Shown here piece by piece: positions 33,930-46,304 of a stretch of DNA of 64,000 nt (the stretch's first letter is position 1; every line of letters starts with the position of its first letter). The notes beneath the pieces are model-generated. The model did not search any database. It was given only the letters and a program-made list of their open reading frames with translations, and was not told the origin of the DNA. The position numbers and the translations under genes were made by a program. The DNA lies in NCBI RefSeq assembly GCF_004634425.1, contig NZ_SBJL01000001.1, positions 1,275,001 to 1,339,000 of the forward strand, written 5' to 3'. The DNA is from Vitreimonas flagellata (lineage in GTDB: Bacteria > Pseudomonadota > Alphaproteobacteria > Caulobacterales > Aquidulcibacteraceae).

Positions 33930-34335
33930 CACTTGGGTCCGAATCTCACCCGCAAAGATAGCCAGTCGACGCCAGAACAACGATAAATGCATTAAGCCCC
34001 GCTTAACGCTGTGCAGATTTGGCACAAGTAACCGCCAGATAATCTGCAACAGACCATACCATTTCGCCTCGGCAATGTTTTGCTCGAGGGCCTGCGGGGC
34101 ATACAGGACCTGCGCCCTGGGGGCGATTGTCTTTTTGTTCATGGTCCAGGTTCCCGCGAGTTCTAGGTGGCTTGAGCGTCCCGGTGCGGCCCGGAGGTCA
34201 CGCCGAGAAAGCCCAAACCGTCCAAAGTCTTGCGAGGCCCGTGCCAGTTCACCGAACAGGCGAAATCGGCCGCGACCGCCGGTCGCGCCCGTGGCAGGTG
34301 ATTTCCGTAACGTCAGATGCGGTTGCGGGCGCCCG
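33930..34335. other. 406-bp region between ppdK and the cell-wall hydrolase
   Basis: It holds the CtrA box at 33992-34007 and a short GCGACC/GGTCGC inverted repeat at 34272-34286 without a T run. The hydrolase frame stays open across part of it, up to 34481, but composition there is not protein-like. No other gene is seen. Confidence 0.6.
33992..34007 (-). promoter_or_regulatory. CtrA box (TTAA-N7-TTAAC) before the cell-wall hydrolase
   Basis: TTAAGCCCCGCTTAAC has two TTAA half-sites separated by exactly 7 bp plus the trailing C, the full CtrA consensus of Caulobacter. It is palindromic enough to read on either strand. It lies 63 bp before the preferred start of the SleB-type hydrolase, a suitable promoter distance. 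Confidence 0.72.
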
Positions 34336-37005
<2,670 letters not shown>

Positions 37006-37024
37006 TCGCTCGCCCGTTCTTCAT

Positions 37025-37148
37025 GCTCCCCCGTTCACGGGGGAGCTGTAAGCGCGCAAAGCGCGATGACTGAGGGGGCTTGTGCAGCATCAGGCGCACT
37101 TCCCCCAGCTCGCTTTGCTCGCCACCTCCCCCGCTTGCGGGGGAGGAA
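37025..37148. repeat. extragenic palindromic element (type B)
   Basis: A first hairpin (GCTCCCCC, loop GTTCAC, GGGGGAGC, at 37025-37046) and a last one (CCTCCCCC, loop GCTTGC, complement to 37146) flank a core with AGCGCGCAAAGCGCGATGAC and ACTGAGGGGG. It lies between glyS and ppdK. Its left half is very similar to the element at 55658. Confidence 0.85.
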
Positions 37149-37149
37149 A

Positions 37150-39360
37150 CTAGCCTTCGATCTTGGAGAAATCCGCGACCGCAGACAGCGCCTCACGTAA
37201 ACGCGAGAGCAGCAAAAGTCTATTGCGGCGCAGCATGGCGTCTTCGGCGTTGACCAAGACTTTTTCGAAGAATTCGTCCACTGGCGCGCGAAGACCTGCG
37301 AGCGCCTTCATCGCGGACGCGAAGTCTTCCTTTTCCACCGCCGACCGCGCGGTCGGCACTGCGCTTTCGAGTGCTGCGTGCAGCGCCTTTTCGGCGGGCT
37401 CGGCGAGCTTGGAGGCATCGACTTGGCCCTGGGCCTCGTCCGCGCTCCACTTCCCCTTCTTCTCCTCCGCCGCGAGGATATTGGCCGCGCGCTTATAGCC
37501 CGCGAGCAAGTTCGCGCCGTCTTCCGTTTTCAGGAACGCATCGAGGGCTTCGACACGCGCAACGATGCGGACGAGGTCGTCATCGCCAAGCGCGAACACA
37601 GCGTCGACGAGATCGTGACGCTTGCCTTGATCACGGAGCTGCACTTTGAGGCGATCGGCTAGGAAGGCGAGCAGATCGGGCGCGGCGTCACGCGAGAACG
37701 ATCCTTGTAGCCGCCCGCCATGCTCAACTGCTCGATGATTCCAAAGCGCGAATCCAAGCTTGCCAGACTGCCCGATGTTATCTGCACTCATGTCGTCAGG
37801 TAGGCGCCCATATCGAGCAGCGCCGTGATGGCCGTCTGGGAACGCTTTGCCGTCCAGTGTGTGATATGAGTTGAACTCAATGCGCAAGCCGCGTTCGAGC
37901 ACGATCCGTATCACACCGAGCGCGGCGCGACGCAGCGCATATGGGTCTGAGGAGCCCGTCGGCTTTTCATCGATCGCCCAAAATCCCGCCAGCGTATCCA
38001 GCTTATCCGACAGCGCGAGCGTTAGGGCGACTTTATCTTCCGGCACGCGATCGTTGGGCCCGAGCGGGCGGTAGTGATCTTCGATTGCGGCGGCGATCGA
38101 GGCATTGGCGCCCTTCTCCAGCGCGTAGAGTTGGCGGCCGACTTGCCCCTGCAGCTCCGGAAATTCGCCAACCGTCTCCGTCACCAAATCCATCTTGGCG
38201 AGTTCGGCGGCGCGCTGCACAGATTCCACATCCGCGCCCGTCGCCGCGCACAATTCCGCAGCCAGCGCCTTCACGCGCTCGACCTTGTCCCAGACCGAAC
38301 CAAGCTTCTGGTGGAAGACGATCTTCTTCAGCTTATCGCGTCGCTCATCGGTGTAGAGCGGCGTTTTCTTGTCCGTAACCCAGAAGAAGCGCGCATCGTT
38401 CAGGCGCGCCGACAGCACGCGCGCATTGCCCGCCGCGATCGCCTTGCCGCCATCCTTCGCTTCGACGTTCGCCACCGTGATGAAATGCGGCGCGAGCTTG
38501 CCGCTTTTCGGATCGCGCACCGCGAAATATTTTTGGTGCGTGCGCATCGAGAGCCGGATCACTTCGCCCGGCAGATCGAGAAACGCTGGGTCCATGTCGC
38601 CCCGTAGCGTCACCGGCCATTCGACCAGCCCGCACACTTCTTCGAGCAGGCCGATATCCTCGACCAGTTCGAGCTTTTTGTCGGCGCAAAGCTTCTTCGC
38701 TTGCTCCAAAATGATCGCCTTGCGCTCTTCGCGATCGATCAACACCTTCGCGTCGCGGAGCTTGGCGGCATAATCGGCAAAGTCGCGCGGCTTGATCGCG
38801 CCCGGCCCAAGAAAGCGATGGCCGAACGTCTCAGGCTTTGCGCCCACGCCTTCGATCTCGATCTTCACCGGCGCGCCATCGAACAGGCACAGCACGTTGT
38901 GCAGCGGCCGCACCCATTGCAGATCGCTTGACGCCGAACGCATCGATTTCGGCCACGGAAACGCGCGCACGATCTCGGGCGTGATCTCCTGCACGATCGT
39001 CGCCGTCGCGCGGCCCGCGCGTTCAATCTTCGCGACGTAAAACGCGCCCTTCTTATCCTCGACCACTTGCGCTTGATCGATAGAGCTAAGTCCCGCGCTC
39101 TTCAAAAAGCCCTGGATCGCCTGACCCGGCGCGCCCACGCGCGGGCCTTTCTTTTCTTCGTTCACATCCGCGGCTTTCGCGGGCAGATCCTCGATCACGA
39201 GCCCCAAGCGTCGCGGCGAAGAAAACGTCTTGATCGCCTTGGGTTCAAGCCCGGCCGCTTTCAGCTTCTCACCAAAAGCCCGCGCCAAATCCTCCTCCGC
39301 GCGCTTTTGCATACGCGCAGGAATTTCCTCGGAGAACAGCTCAAGAAGAAGTTGGGGCAT
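37150..39360 (-). CDS. glyS: glycyl-tRNA synthetase beta subunit
   Basis: A 736-residue subunit of the heterotetrameric bacterial glycyl-tRNA synthetase. It opens with [18 protein letters not shown], the usual N-terminus, and contains the HD-like and B3/B4-like regions and a C-terminal DALR anticodon-binding domain (about 630-736). It binds tRNA-Gly. The start is fixed by overlap with the glyQ stop (TAATG sharing one base). Longer in-frame upstream sequence reads over glyQ and is not real. Confidence 0.96.
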   Translation of the reverse strand: MPQLLLELFSEEIPARMQKRAEEDLARAFGEKLKAAGLEPKAIKTFSSPRRLGLVIEDLPAKAADVNEEKKGPRVGAPGQAIQGFLKSAGLSSIDQAQVVEDKKGAFYVAKIERAGRATATIVQEITPEIVRAFPWPKSMRSASSDLQWVRPLHNVLCLFDGAPVKIEIEGVGAKPETFGHRFLGPGAIKPRDFADYAAKLRDAKVLIDREERKAIILEQAKKLCADKKLELVEDIGLLEEVCGLVEWPVTLRGDMDPAFLDLPGEVIRLSMRTHQKYFAVRDPKSGKLAPHFITVANVEAKDGGKAIAAGNARVLSARLNDARFFWVTDKKTPLYTDERRDKLKKIVFHQKLGSVWDKVERVKALAAELCAATGADVESVQRAAELAKMDLVTETVGEFPELQGQVGRQLYALEKGANASIAAAIEDHYRPLGPNDRVPEDKVALTLALSDKLDTLAGFWAIDEKPTGSSDPYALRRAALGVIRIVLERGLRIEFNSYHTLDGKAFPDGHHGAARYGRLPDDMSADNIGQSGKLGFALWNHRAVEHGGRLQGSFSRDAAPDLLAFLADRLKVQLRDQGKRHDLVDAVFALGDDDLVRIVARVEALDAFLKTEDGANLLAGYKRAANILAAEEKKGKWSADEAQGQVDASKLAEPAEKALHAALESAVPTARSAVEKEDFASAMKALAGLRAPVDEFFEKVLVNAEDAMLRRNRLLLLSRLREALSAVADFSKIEG

Positions 39361-40235
39361 TAGCTTTGGCTCTCCGCCCAAGCGCTCGCGCAGCCCTTCG
39401 CCAAATCGCGCACGCGGGCGATGAAGCTTTGCCGCTCGGTGGGCGAAACCACGCCGCGCGCGTCGAGCAGATTGAAGAGGTGCGAGGCTTTCAGCGTGTA
39501 GTCGAACGCCGGCAGCACGGCGCCGGCCTCCAGCAAGCGCTTCGCCGTCGCTTCCGCATCGGCGAACCAACGCAGATTCTGCTCAGCATCGCTCAGTTCA
39601 AAATTAAAGCGCGATTGCTGCTTCTCGTTTTCCAGAAACACATCGCCGTAGGTCAGCGGTGTCGCACTATCGGGATCGTTGAACGGCAAATCATAAACGC
39701 GATCCACGCCGAACACGTACATCGCCAAGCGCTCAAGCCCGTAGGTGAGCTCGCCGCTCACCGGGCGCACATCCAAGCCGCCGACTTGTTGGAAGTAGGT
39801 GTATTGCGACACTTCCATCCCGTCGCACCACACTTCCCAACCCAAACCCCACGCGCCGACAGTCGGGTTTTCCCAATCGTCCTCGACGAAGCGAATGTCG
39901 TGCAGCAGCGGATCGATGCCGATGCGCTGAAGCGAGTTGAGATAGAGATCCTGCAGGTTCGGCGGGTTCGGCTTCAGGATCACCTGGAACTGATAATAGT
40001 GCTGCAACCGGTTCGGGTTCTCGCCATAACGCCCGTCCTTCGGCCGCCGCGACGGCTGCACATAGGCCGCGCGCCACGGCTTCGGGCCTAACGCCCGCAG
40101 CGTCGTCGCAGGGTGCAGCGTGCCGGCGCCCACCTGCTCGTCATAGGGCTGCAGGATCGCGCAACCCTGCTCAGCCCAGTAATTCTGGAGCGTCAGGATC
40201 ACATCCTGGAAACAGCGGGGCGGGCGGTGCGACAT
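39360..40235 (-). CDS. glyQ: glycyl-tRNA synthetase alpha subunit
   Basis: A 291-residue class II catalytic subunit that activates glycine. Motifs: [24 protein letters not shown] at the start, the motif-2 region [21 protein letters not shown], and motif 3 [20 protein letters not shown]. It is directly followed by glyS with a one-base overlap. Confidence 0.97.
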   Translation of the reverse strand: MSHRPPRCFQDVILTLQNYWAEQGCAILQPYDEQVGAGTLHPATTLRALGPKPWRAAYVQPSRRPKDGRYGENPNRLQHYYQFQVILKPNPPNLQDLYLNSLQRIGIDPLLHDIRFVEDDWENPTVGAWGLGWEVWCDGMEVSQYTYFQQVGGLDVRPVSGELTYGLERLAMYVFGVDRVYDLPFNDPDSATPLTYGDVFLENEKQQSRFNFELSDAEQNLRWFADAEATAKRLLEAGAVLPAFDYTLKASHLFNLLDARGVVSPTERQSFIARVRDLAKGCASAWAESQS

Positions 40236-40280
40236 GGGGGCAGACGGGTAAAGCCGCCCGTCCCCTTGTTCAAGTGGCGC

Positions 40281-40493
40281 TTACTCCGCGGCCTGTGCGA
40301 CATCCTCAGCGCTGAAGATGTGCTCGATCGGCAGGCCGAACAGCGCAGCGATCTTAAACGCCAGCGGCAGCGAAGGATCGTATTTGCCCGTCTCGATCGC
40401 ATTCACGCTCTGGCGTGACACGTCGAGCTTGTCAGCCAAATCGGCCTGGCTCCAATTGCGCTCCGCGCGCAGCACTTTGAGGCGGTTTCTCAT
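40281..40493 (-). CDS. compact XRE-family transcriptional regulator
   Basis: A 70-residue single-domain Cro/C1-type regulator: LRAERNWSQADLADKLDVSRQSVNAIETGKYDPSLPLAFKIAALFGLPIEHIF. The helix-turn-helix spans about 15-37 (SQADLADKLDVSRQSVNAIE). No effector domain is present. The start overlaps the stop of the preceding membrane gene (ATGA). It is the last gene of a three-gene operon and very likely represses the operon promoter at 41029-41057. Confidence 0.92.
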   Translation of the reverse strand: MRNRLKVLRAERNWSQADLADKLDVSRQSVNAIETGKYDPSLPLAFKIAALFGLPIEHIFSAEDVAQAAE

Positions 40494-40894
40494 TTGTAGC
40501 GCAGCCGCACGACGCACAGCGCCACGCCCCACGCGAAGATCAGCACCGGCAGCACCCAGATGAGCGGCAAATGCGGGAAGCCGGCCCATTCCTCCAGAAA
40601 GCCGTAGGTAAACGAGCCGAATCCAGTGACGCCCGCGGCGATCGCAACCGCCTCGCCCTGCACCTGGCGATGGAATTCATCCATGCCCTTCAGGAAGACG
40701 AGATAGGCGCGCAGCATCAGCAACGCCGGCAAAATAGGCAGCAACGCGATCACGATCACGGCCCAGTGCGGCAAATCCTGTTTGATCGCCAGAACACCGC
40801 CGAACACGACCGCCGTATAAAGCAGGCTGGCGAGGATCATGTCGCGCGAATAGCGCTTGGCCGCGCGGGCCTGCGTGGAGCTTTGCTCAGACAT
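40490..40894 (-). CDS. four-helix membrane protein of the XRE operon
   Basis: A 134-residue protein with an N-terminal basic stretch (ARAAKRYSRD) and four hydrophobic segments (about 20-38, 43-62, 80-98, 108-128). Between helices 2 and 3 lies FLKGMDEFHRQVQGEAVAIA, a conserved-looking cytoplasmic amphipathic segment. Similar membrane proteins are often encoded with compact XRE regulators; function unknown. It is coupled to the regulator by ATGA and follows the 28-residue peptide gene by 9 bp. Confidence 0.82.
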   Translation of the reverse strand: MSEQSSTQARAAKRYSRDMILASLLYTAVVFGGVLAIKQDLPHWAVIVIALLPILPALLMLRAYLVFLKGMDEFHRQVQGEAVAIAAGVTGFGSFTYGFLEEWAGFPHLPLIWVLPVLIFAWGVALCVVRLRYK

Positions 40895-40903
40895 CGCCCG
40901 CCC

Positions 40904-40990
40904 TCAGCCCTCAAACCAGCCAAGCGCCACAGCGATCGCCACCGCCACAGCGACAATCACACCCCAATTCCATCCTCGACGCTCAGTCAT
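40904..40990 (-). CDS. 28-residue single-helix membrane peptide
   Basis: A short frame ATG at 40988-40990 to TGA at 40904 encodes MTERRGWNWG followed by a Val/Ala/Ile helix and a WFEG end, a textbook one-pass membrane peptide with positive residues inside. Its upstream region has a GGAG (TGGAGTTGGAC) ribosome site. It is first in the operon, directly after the promoter/operator, and 9 bp before the four-helix membrane protein. No homologue is recognised. Confidence 0.65.
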   Translation of the reverse strand: MTERRGWNWGVIVAVAVAIAVALGWFEG

Positions 40991-41010
40991 GTCCAACTCC
41001 ATCAAGCGAC

Positions 41011-41057
41011 CTTGTCTCGATGACAAGGATACTTGTCCAGACGGCATTTCATGTCAA
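41011..41057 (-). promoter_or_regulatory. promoter with alternating operator half-sites for the XRE operon
   Basis: On the minus strand, TTGACA (41057-41052), a 17-bp spacer and AAGTAT (41034-41029) form a good sigma-70 promoter. Three 6-bp half-sites overlap it: CTTGTC (41011-41016), GACAAG (41022-41027) and CTTGTC (41032-41037). Neighbouring half-sites make two perfect inverted repeats with 5- and 4-bp spacers. The -10 box lies in the second one, which fits repression by the XRE protein. Confidence 0.82.
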
Positions 41058-41127
41058 GCGTCCTTTGCAAAAATGTGAGTGTCCTTGACGTTTGCGCTTT
41101 AGCCGGAATCCGCTTCATGCTCCGGGC

Positions 41128-41694
41128 ATGGCGATTTGTGGGATCGACGAAGCGGGGCGCGGGCCCTGGGCCGGGCCAGTGGTGGCCGCGGCCGTGATCC
41201 TGCCCGCCAAGAAGCGTCCGAAGGGTTTGGCGGATTCTAAGCAGCTGACGGGCGAGGCGCGTGAAGAATTGGCGCAGGCCATCCGCGCCTGCGCGGCCGT
41301 TGGCGTCGGTATGGCTTCGCCAGACGAGATCGATCGGATCAACATCCTCCAGGCCACATTCCTGGCCATGCGCCGCGCCTTTGACGCCCTGCCCGAACGC
41401 CCGGTCGCGGCTTTGATCGACGGCAACGCAGCTCCCGACCTGCCCTGCGCCATCGAGATGATCATCGACGGCGATGCTTACGTCGCCTCGATCTCGGCCG
41501 CCTCGATCATCGCCAAGGTCGAGCGCGACCGCATGATGGTCGATTTCTGCGCCCAATATCCCGGCTATTCCTTCGCCAAGCACAAAGGCTACGGCACGCC
41601 AGAGCACCAAAAGGCGCTGGCCGAACTCGGCCCCTGCGCCATCCACCGCCGCAGCTTCAAGCCCGTCCGGCTCGCGTCCGGACTCGCCGCTTAG
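41128..41694 (+). CDS. rnhB: ribonuclease HII
   Basis: A 188-residue RNase HII that removes ribonucleotides from DNA. The first motif ICGIDEAGRGPWAGPVVAAAV carries the catalytic Asp-Glu, ALIDGNAAP the second Asp, and ASISAASIIAKVERDRMM with YGTPEHQKAL the remaining conserved segments. I chose the ATG at 41128, which starts right before the conserved motif. It stands alone, divergent from the XRE operon. Confidence 0.96.
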   Translation: MAICGIDEAGRGPWAGPVVAAAVILPAKKRPKGLADSKQLTGEAREELAQAIRACAAVGVGMASPDEIDRINILQATFLAMRRAFDALPERPVAALIDGNAAPDLPCAIEMIIDGDAYVASISAASIIAKVERDRMMVDFCAQYPGYSFAKHKGYGTPEHQKALAELGPCAIHRRSFKPVRLASGLAA

Positions 41695-41741
41695 TCGCGC
41701 TACGGTTTACTTCGGAGCCGCGCTCTCCCATCTTCGCGGGC

Positions 41742-42467
41742 ATGTCACAATCGACCGCCGCCGAGCGTCAAGGCGATCTGCCTACCGGAACCATTTGGAT
41801 CATCTGCATCGCAGCTTACGCCGCCATCATGGTGACGGCGGCGTTCGCGCAGGACTTCCTGCAAGGCCCCGGCCGTAATTGGGAGCTCGGCCCGCTCGAG
41901 ACCGGCCAGAACATCCTGCTGCTTGCCGCACTGATCATCATGATCCAGGTCACGCTGCGCGCCGAAGAAAAGCTGCTGCGCTGGTGGATGATCTTCGTGT
42001 CGCTGGGCACGCTCTTCCTGCTCGGCGAGGAAGGGAGTTGGGGGCAGCACTATTTCAATTGGGAAACCGGCGGCTGGTTTGCGCAAGTCAACGACCAGGG
42101 AGAAACCAATTTCCACAACACCGAAGGCGGCTGGCTCGACCAAAAGCCGCGCGCCATCCTGCAGCTCGGCATGATCCTGGGCGCGATCGCGCACCCGCTG
42201 GTCAAGAAATTCCGCAACGGACGCGGCCTTTTCGACAATCCGTGGTGGCTCGCGCCAACCTTCGCCAGCATGCCGCCTGTCGTCATCTCGATCCTCGCGG
42301 GCCTGCCCAAGGCGATCGACAAGCTCGCCATCCTGCCGTTCGAACTTCAGTATACGCGCGTCAGCGAGATCGAAGAGCTCTTCATGTACGCGTTCTTCGT
42401 GACTTACGCGCTGTCGCTCAGTGGTCGCCTCGTCTACCGGAAGGCCCAAGCGACAGTGTCAAGCTGA
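41742..42467 (+). CDS. membrane protein, unknown function
   Basis: A 241-residue protein with about six hydrophobic segments (about 17-37, 57-75, 80-95, 145-160, 175-195, 213-232). A loop between helices has LGEEGSWGQHYFNWETGGWF and a following NDQGETNFHN stretch, rich in acidic and aromatic residues and likely conserved. No known family is recognised. It lies between rnhB and ccrM, 79 bp before the ccrM start, but the ccrM regulatory sites lie between them, so it is probably transcribed separately. Confidence 0.75.
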   Translation: MSQSTAAERQGDLPTGTIWIICIAAYAAIMVTAAFAQDFLQGPGRNWELGPLETGQNILLLAALIIMIQVTLRAEEKLLRWWMIFVSLGTLFLLGEEGSWGQHYFNWETGGWFAQVNDQGETNFHNTEGGWLDQKPRAILQLGMILGAIAHPLVKKFRNGRGLFDNPWWLAPTFASMPPVVISILAGLPKAIDKLAILPFELQYTRVSEIEELFMYAFFVTYALSLSGRLVYRKAQATVSS

Positions 42468-42473
42468 GAAAGC

Positions 42474-43638
<1,165 letters not shown>

Positions 43639-43788
43639 CGTCGCGCGTTGCCGTCCACGGAAATGACATCCGGCAGGTCGTCGCGCTGAAGTGGCGACCC
43701 ATCGCATTGGCTGCAAACGGCCACATCCATTTCGCATCGTCATTGCATCTACGTCCCGCAGGTTTGGAAAAACTACGGGAGTAAAGTC

Positions 43789-44139
43789 ATGAAGCGTATG
43801 TTCTTGATCGCGGCCGCGCTGATCATCGCGACGCCGCTGTCCGCGCACGCGCAAGAGCGCATGAGCGATGCACGTTATCTGGCCGCCAATCGCTGCCTTG
43901 CTTACGCTGAACTCGATCAATTGCAGGCCGACGGCGCCAATTTCTCGGCGTTGCGCGATGCCGCCGACGCTGGCGGGCGTCTCGGTTCGGTGCGCGCGGA
44001 AGCACGCACCCAAGCGCGCGACATCCGCGCGCGCGCGAACGGCGCAAACGTCGACGAATTGCGTGAACGGCGCGACGAAACGTGCGCGAGCTTTGTTCAG
44101 CACGGCCTCGTGCAGCTGAACGACGCCAGCGCTTCGTAA
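43789..44139 (+). CDS. secreted small two-cysteine protein, paralogue 1
   Basis: A 116-residue protein with a signal peptide (cleavage about 22, SAHAQ) and a helical mature part: MSDARYLAANRCLAYAELDQL, then an Arg/Ala-rich middle, and DELRERRDETCASFVQHGLVQL. The two Cys bracket the domain and could form a disulfide. It aligns along its whole length with the product at 44288-44659. No family is recognised. A GGGAG ribosome site precedes the ATG. Confidence 0.75.
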   Translation: MKRMFLIAAALIIATPLSAHAQERMSDARYLAANRCLAYAELDQLQADGANFSALRDAADAGGRLGSVRAEARTQARDIRARANGANVDELRERRDETCASFVQHGLVQLNDASAS

Positions 44140-44287
44140 GCACGAGCGCCATTCGCAACTCAGAACGACGTGAGACGGCGCGTATCTGCGCGCCGTCGAT
44201 CGCACCCGCACGCACACTGATCGACGCGCGCGTGCCACGACAAAACCAATCGCTTCTACTCTACAGGCTGAACCAAGGAGCCCACCG

Positions 44288-44659
44288 ATGATGCGTGCAT
44301 TCATTTGCGCCAGCGCAATCGCCGCCATGTCTTTCGCCGCGCCAGCAGGGGCGCAAACCCAAACGTTGATGACCGACACCCAGTTCATCAACGCCTCCGT
44401 CTGCATCGCGTACGCTCAACATCGCGCGCTGGCCGATGACGCGCCAAACGTCGAAGCATTGCGTGAACTCGTGTCCGACCAGGGTCGCCGCGTCACGCCG
44501 CCGGCCGCCGCGCGCGCCGAGACGCGCAAGCGCGCCATCCGCCGCGCCGACGCCGACACCCCAGAGCAAATCGCGGAACTCCGCGCCAATCGCGATCGGG
44601 CCTGCTCGGGCTTCGTCGCCACCGGCTTGGTGCAAGCCGCGAACACGCCGACGCCGTAA
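44288..44659 (+). CDS. secreted small two-cysteine protein, paralogue 2
   Basis: A 123-residue protein with a signal peptide (cleavage about 22, AGAQ) and a mature part with the same plan as its neighbour: MTDTQFINASVCIAYAQHRAL, an Arg/Ala-rich middle, and AELRANRDRACSGFVATGLVQ. Position of both Cys, the xLRxxRDxxC pattern and the GLVQ ending are shared, so a tandem duplication is likely. Function is unknown. AAGGAG lies upstream of the ATG. Confidence 0.75.
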   Translation: MMRAFICASAIAAMSFAAPAGAQTQTLMTDTQFINASVCIAYAQHRALADDAPNVEALRELVSDQGRRVTPPAAARAETRKRAIRRADADTPEQIAELRANRDRACSGFVATGLVQAANTPTP

Positions 44660-44755
44660 GGCTTCGCACAAAACAGGTGCGGGAGCGCGGCCATGATCGC
44701 CTCCCGCGTCTAAATTGTTGACGCGGCCAAGCGCGGGCCTAATGGTCCGCGCTTA

Positions 44756-45445
44756 ATGGCTGAGAAGCACGACATTCACGCCGTCGAGGCGGCGCTGGCG
44801 AAGGCTGAGCTGATGGCGGCGCTGAGCGACGCCACGCGCTCTAAGCTCGCCAAGCAAGGCCAGCCGATCGTGGTGGAGTCCGGCAAGCTCCTCTTCGCCA
44901 AAGGCGACAAGGGCGACGCGCTTTACGTGTTGCTCGAAGGCGAGATCGAAGTCCGCACCTCGACAGAGGCCGGCAAGGACGTGCGCATCGCTTCGCTGAA
45001 GCCATATGCACTGATCGGCGAAATGGCCGTGCTCGACGGCGGCGTGCGGTCGGCGGACATCGCCGCCATCCGCAAGTCGCGTCTGCTCCGCATCGGACGC
45101 GACCAAGCCATCGCCGCGCTCGAGTCTGAGCCGAAAGCATTGCTCAAGCTCATCGCCGAGCTCAGCAAGCGTCTGCGCCACGCGGACGCTGCACTTGAAG
45201 ACGCGCACACGCTCGACCTCGGCGGACGCCTTGCGCTGCGCCTGCTCGAAGAAGCGGGCGACGGCCCCACCGTCACGCTGACGCAAACCGAAATCGCGCG
45301 CCGCATCGGCGCCAGCCGCGAAAAGGTGAACCGCAAGCTGCACGAATGGGTCGACGAAGGCTGGATCAATATGGGCCGCGCCGGCATCAAACTCGTCGCG
45401 CGCGACAAGTTAAAAGCGCTAATCCAAGAATCGCGGGCGACTTAA
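44756..45445 (+). CDS. Crp/Fnr family transcriptional regulator
   Basis: A 229-residue regulator with a cyclic-nucleotide-binding-like domain (about 20-135; LYVLLEGEIEVRTS, ALIGEMAVLDGGVRSADIAA) and a C-terminal Crp-type winged helix (about 160-225; LTQTEIARRIGASREKVNRKLHEW). The phosphate cassette has GEMAVLDGGVRSA, so cAMP or another nucleotide may bind. No Fnr cysteines are present. No Shine-Dalgarno is seen; a TTGACG (44718) and TAATGG (44740) pair lies so close to the ATG that the mRNA may be leaderless. Confidence 0.9.
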   Translation: MAEKHDIHAVEAALAKAELMAALSDATRSKLAKQGQPIVVESGKLLFAKGDKGDALYVLLEGEIEVRTSTEAGKDVRIASLKPYALIGEMAVLDGGVRSADIAAIRKSRLLRIGRDQAIAALESEPKALLKLIAELSKRLRHADAALEDAHTLDLGGRLALRLLEEAGDGPTVTLTQTEIARRIGASREKVNRKLHEWVDEGWINMGRAGIKLVARDKLKALIQESRAT

Positions 45446-45612
45446 ACTCGGACCGCCGGCTTCCAGCTGGCGTCACTTGTGTCCACCGTCACAGCAGTCA
45501 GCGCACGCCGCCGCTACAACATCCTCACTGATCACCCGCAGCGCCTTTCCTTCCTGGGCGCGCCGGGCCAGATGGATCGCTGCGAGAGCCAAGCGCGGCG
45601 ATCACCAACAGC

Positions 45613-45644
45613 AAGGACGCGGAGACGCCCCCCTCCGCGTCCTT
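45613..45644. terminator. likely two-way terminator between crp-like and GFA genes
   Basis: A perfect 12-bp stem (AAGGACGCGGAG at 45613-45624 and complement at 45633-45644) with an 8-base loop lies between two convergent genes. T runs are weak on both sides. Confidence 0.6.
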
Positions 45645-45651
45645 CGCTTGT

Positions 45652-46125
45652 TCAGGCTTTGCCGCTCGCCGCAGCGAGCCGCGTCAGACTCTCGGGCGAC
45701 CATTGTTTGGGCGTGTCGTAATAAATCTCGAACGCAGGAACATCTTCCGGCAGCTTCACCCACGGCGCTTTGCTGCGTGTGAAAATGTGAGCGTCCGGCT
45801 TGATCGCATGCGGCGCATCCAACGTCGCAACGCGCACGAAGCGCATCCAAGTGCGCCGCCCGTAATTGCTCCACAGCGCGACTTCGCACTTGGGGCAGCG
45901 ATGCACTTCGTGGCCACGCCCACTCGGGCTCGGCATGTCGATGACGACCGGCTCGCCGGAAAGTATTTCAATTCGCGACGTCTCAATCATCGCGTTGATC
46001 GCGAACGCGCCGCCGGTTTGCTTCTGGCAATCCAGGCAATGGCAGCAATTGGTGAACATCGGTCGCGATGTCAGCCGATAACGCACCGCGCCGCATGAGC
46101 AGCCGCCTTCGAAGGTTTCACTCAT
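45652..46125 (-). CDS. GFA/CENP-V family zinc protein
   Basis: A 157-residue protein of the glutathione-dependent formaldehyde-activating enzyme family. Zinc-binding Cys occur in GGCSCGAVRY, NCCHCLDCQK and RCPKCEVALWS, the complete family set. The formaldehyde role is disputed for many members, so the reaction is not claimed. Its start overlaps the stop of the 60-residue membrane protein (ATGA), which is itself coupled to mutY, making this the last gene of a three-gene operon. Confidence 0.92.
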   Translation of the reverse strand: MSETFEGGCSCGAVRYRLTSRPMFTNCCHCLDCQKQTGGAFAINAMIETSRIEILSGEPVVIDMPSPSGRGHEVHRCPKCEVALWSNYGRRTWMRFVRVATLDAPHAIKPDAHIFTRSKAPWVKLPEDVPAFEIYYDTPKQWSPESLTRLAAASGKA

Positions 46126-46304
46126 TGTCGCTTTTCCAAAGCATCAGCGATGCGCTCAAGCGCTGCTGTCTGACGCTTCTGCAATTCGGTATGGCTACGC
46201 CAAAACTTTATCGTCCGCCAAACAAGGACGACGATGAGCCCGCCAAGAACAACGAGGGGCGCCAACGCTATCACCCAGTCTGAAACGGTAGGATCAGGAT
46301 TCAT
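46122..46304 (-). CDS. 60-residue single-helix membrane protein
   Basis: A 60-residue protein with one membrane helix (VIALAPLVVLGGLIVVLVW, about 11-29) and a charged helical tail (RSHTELQKRQTAALERIADALEKRQ) that could form a coiled coil. The family is not recognised. Both ends overlap neighbours by ATGA (mutY upstream, GFA protein downstream), which strongly supports translation of this short frame. Confidence 0.78.
   Translation of the reverse strand: MNPDPTVSDWVIALAPLVVLGGLIVVLVWRTIKFWRSHTELQKRQTAALERIADALEKRQ

Noticed and set aside
34272-34286. GCGACC/GGTCGC inverted repeat as a ppdK terminator
   Set aside because: The stem is only 6-7 bp and no T run follows on the ppdK strand.
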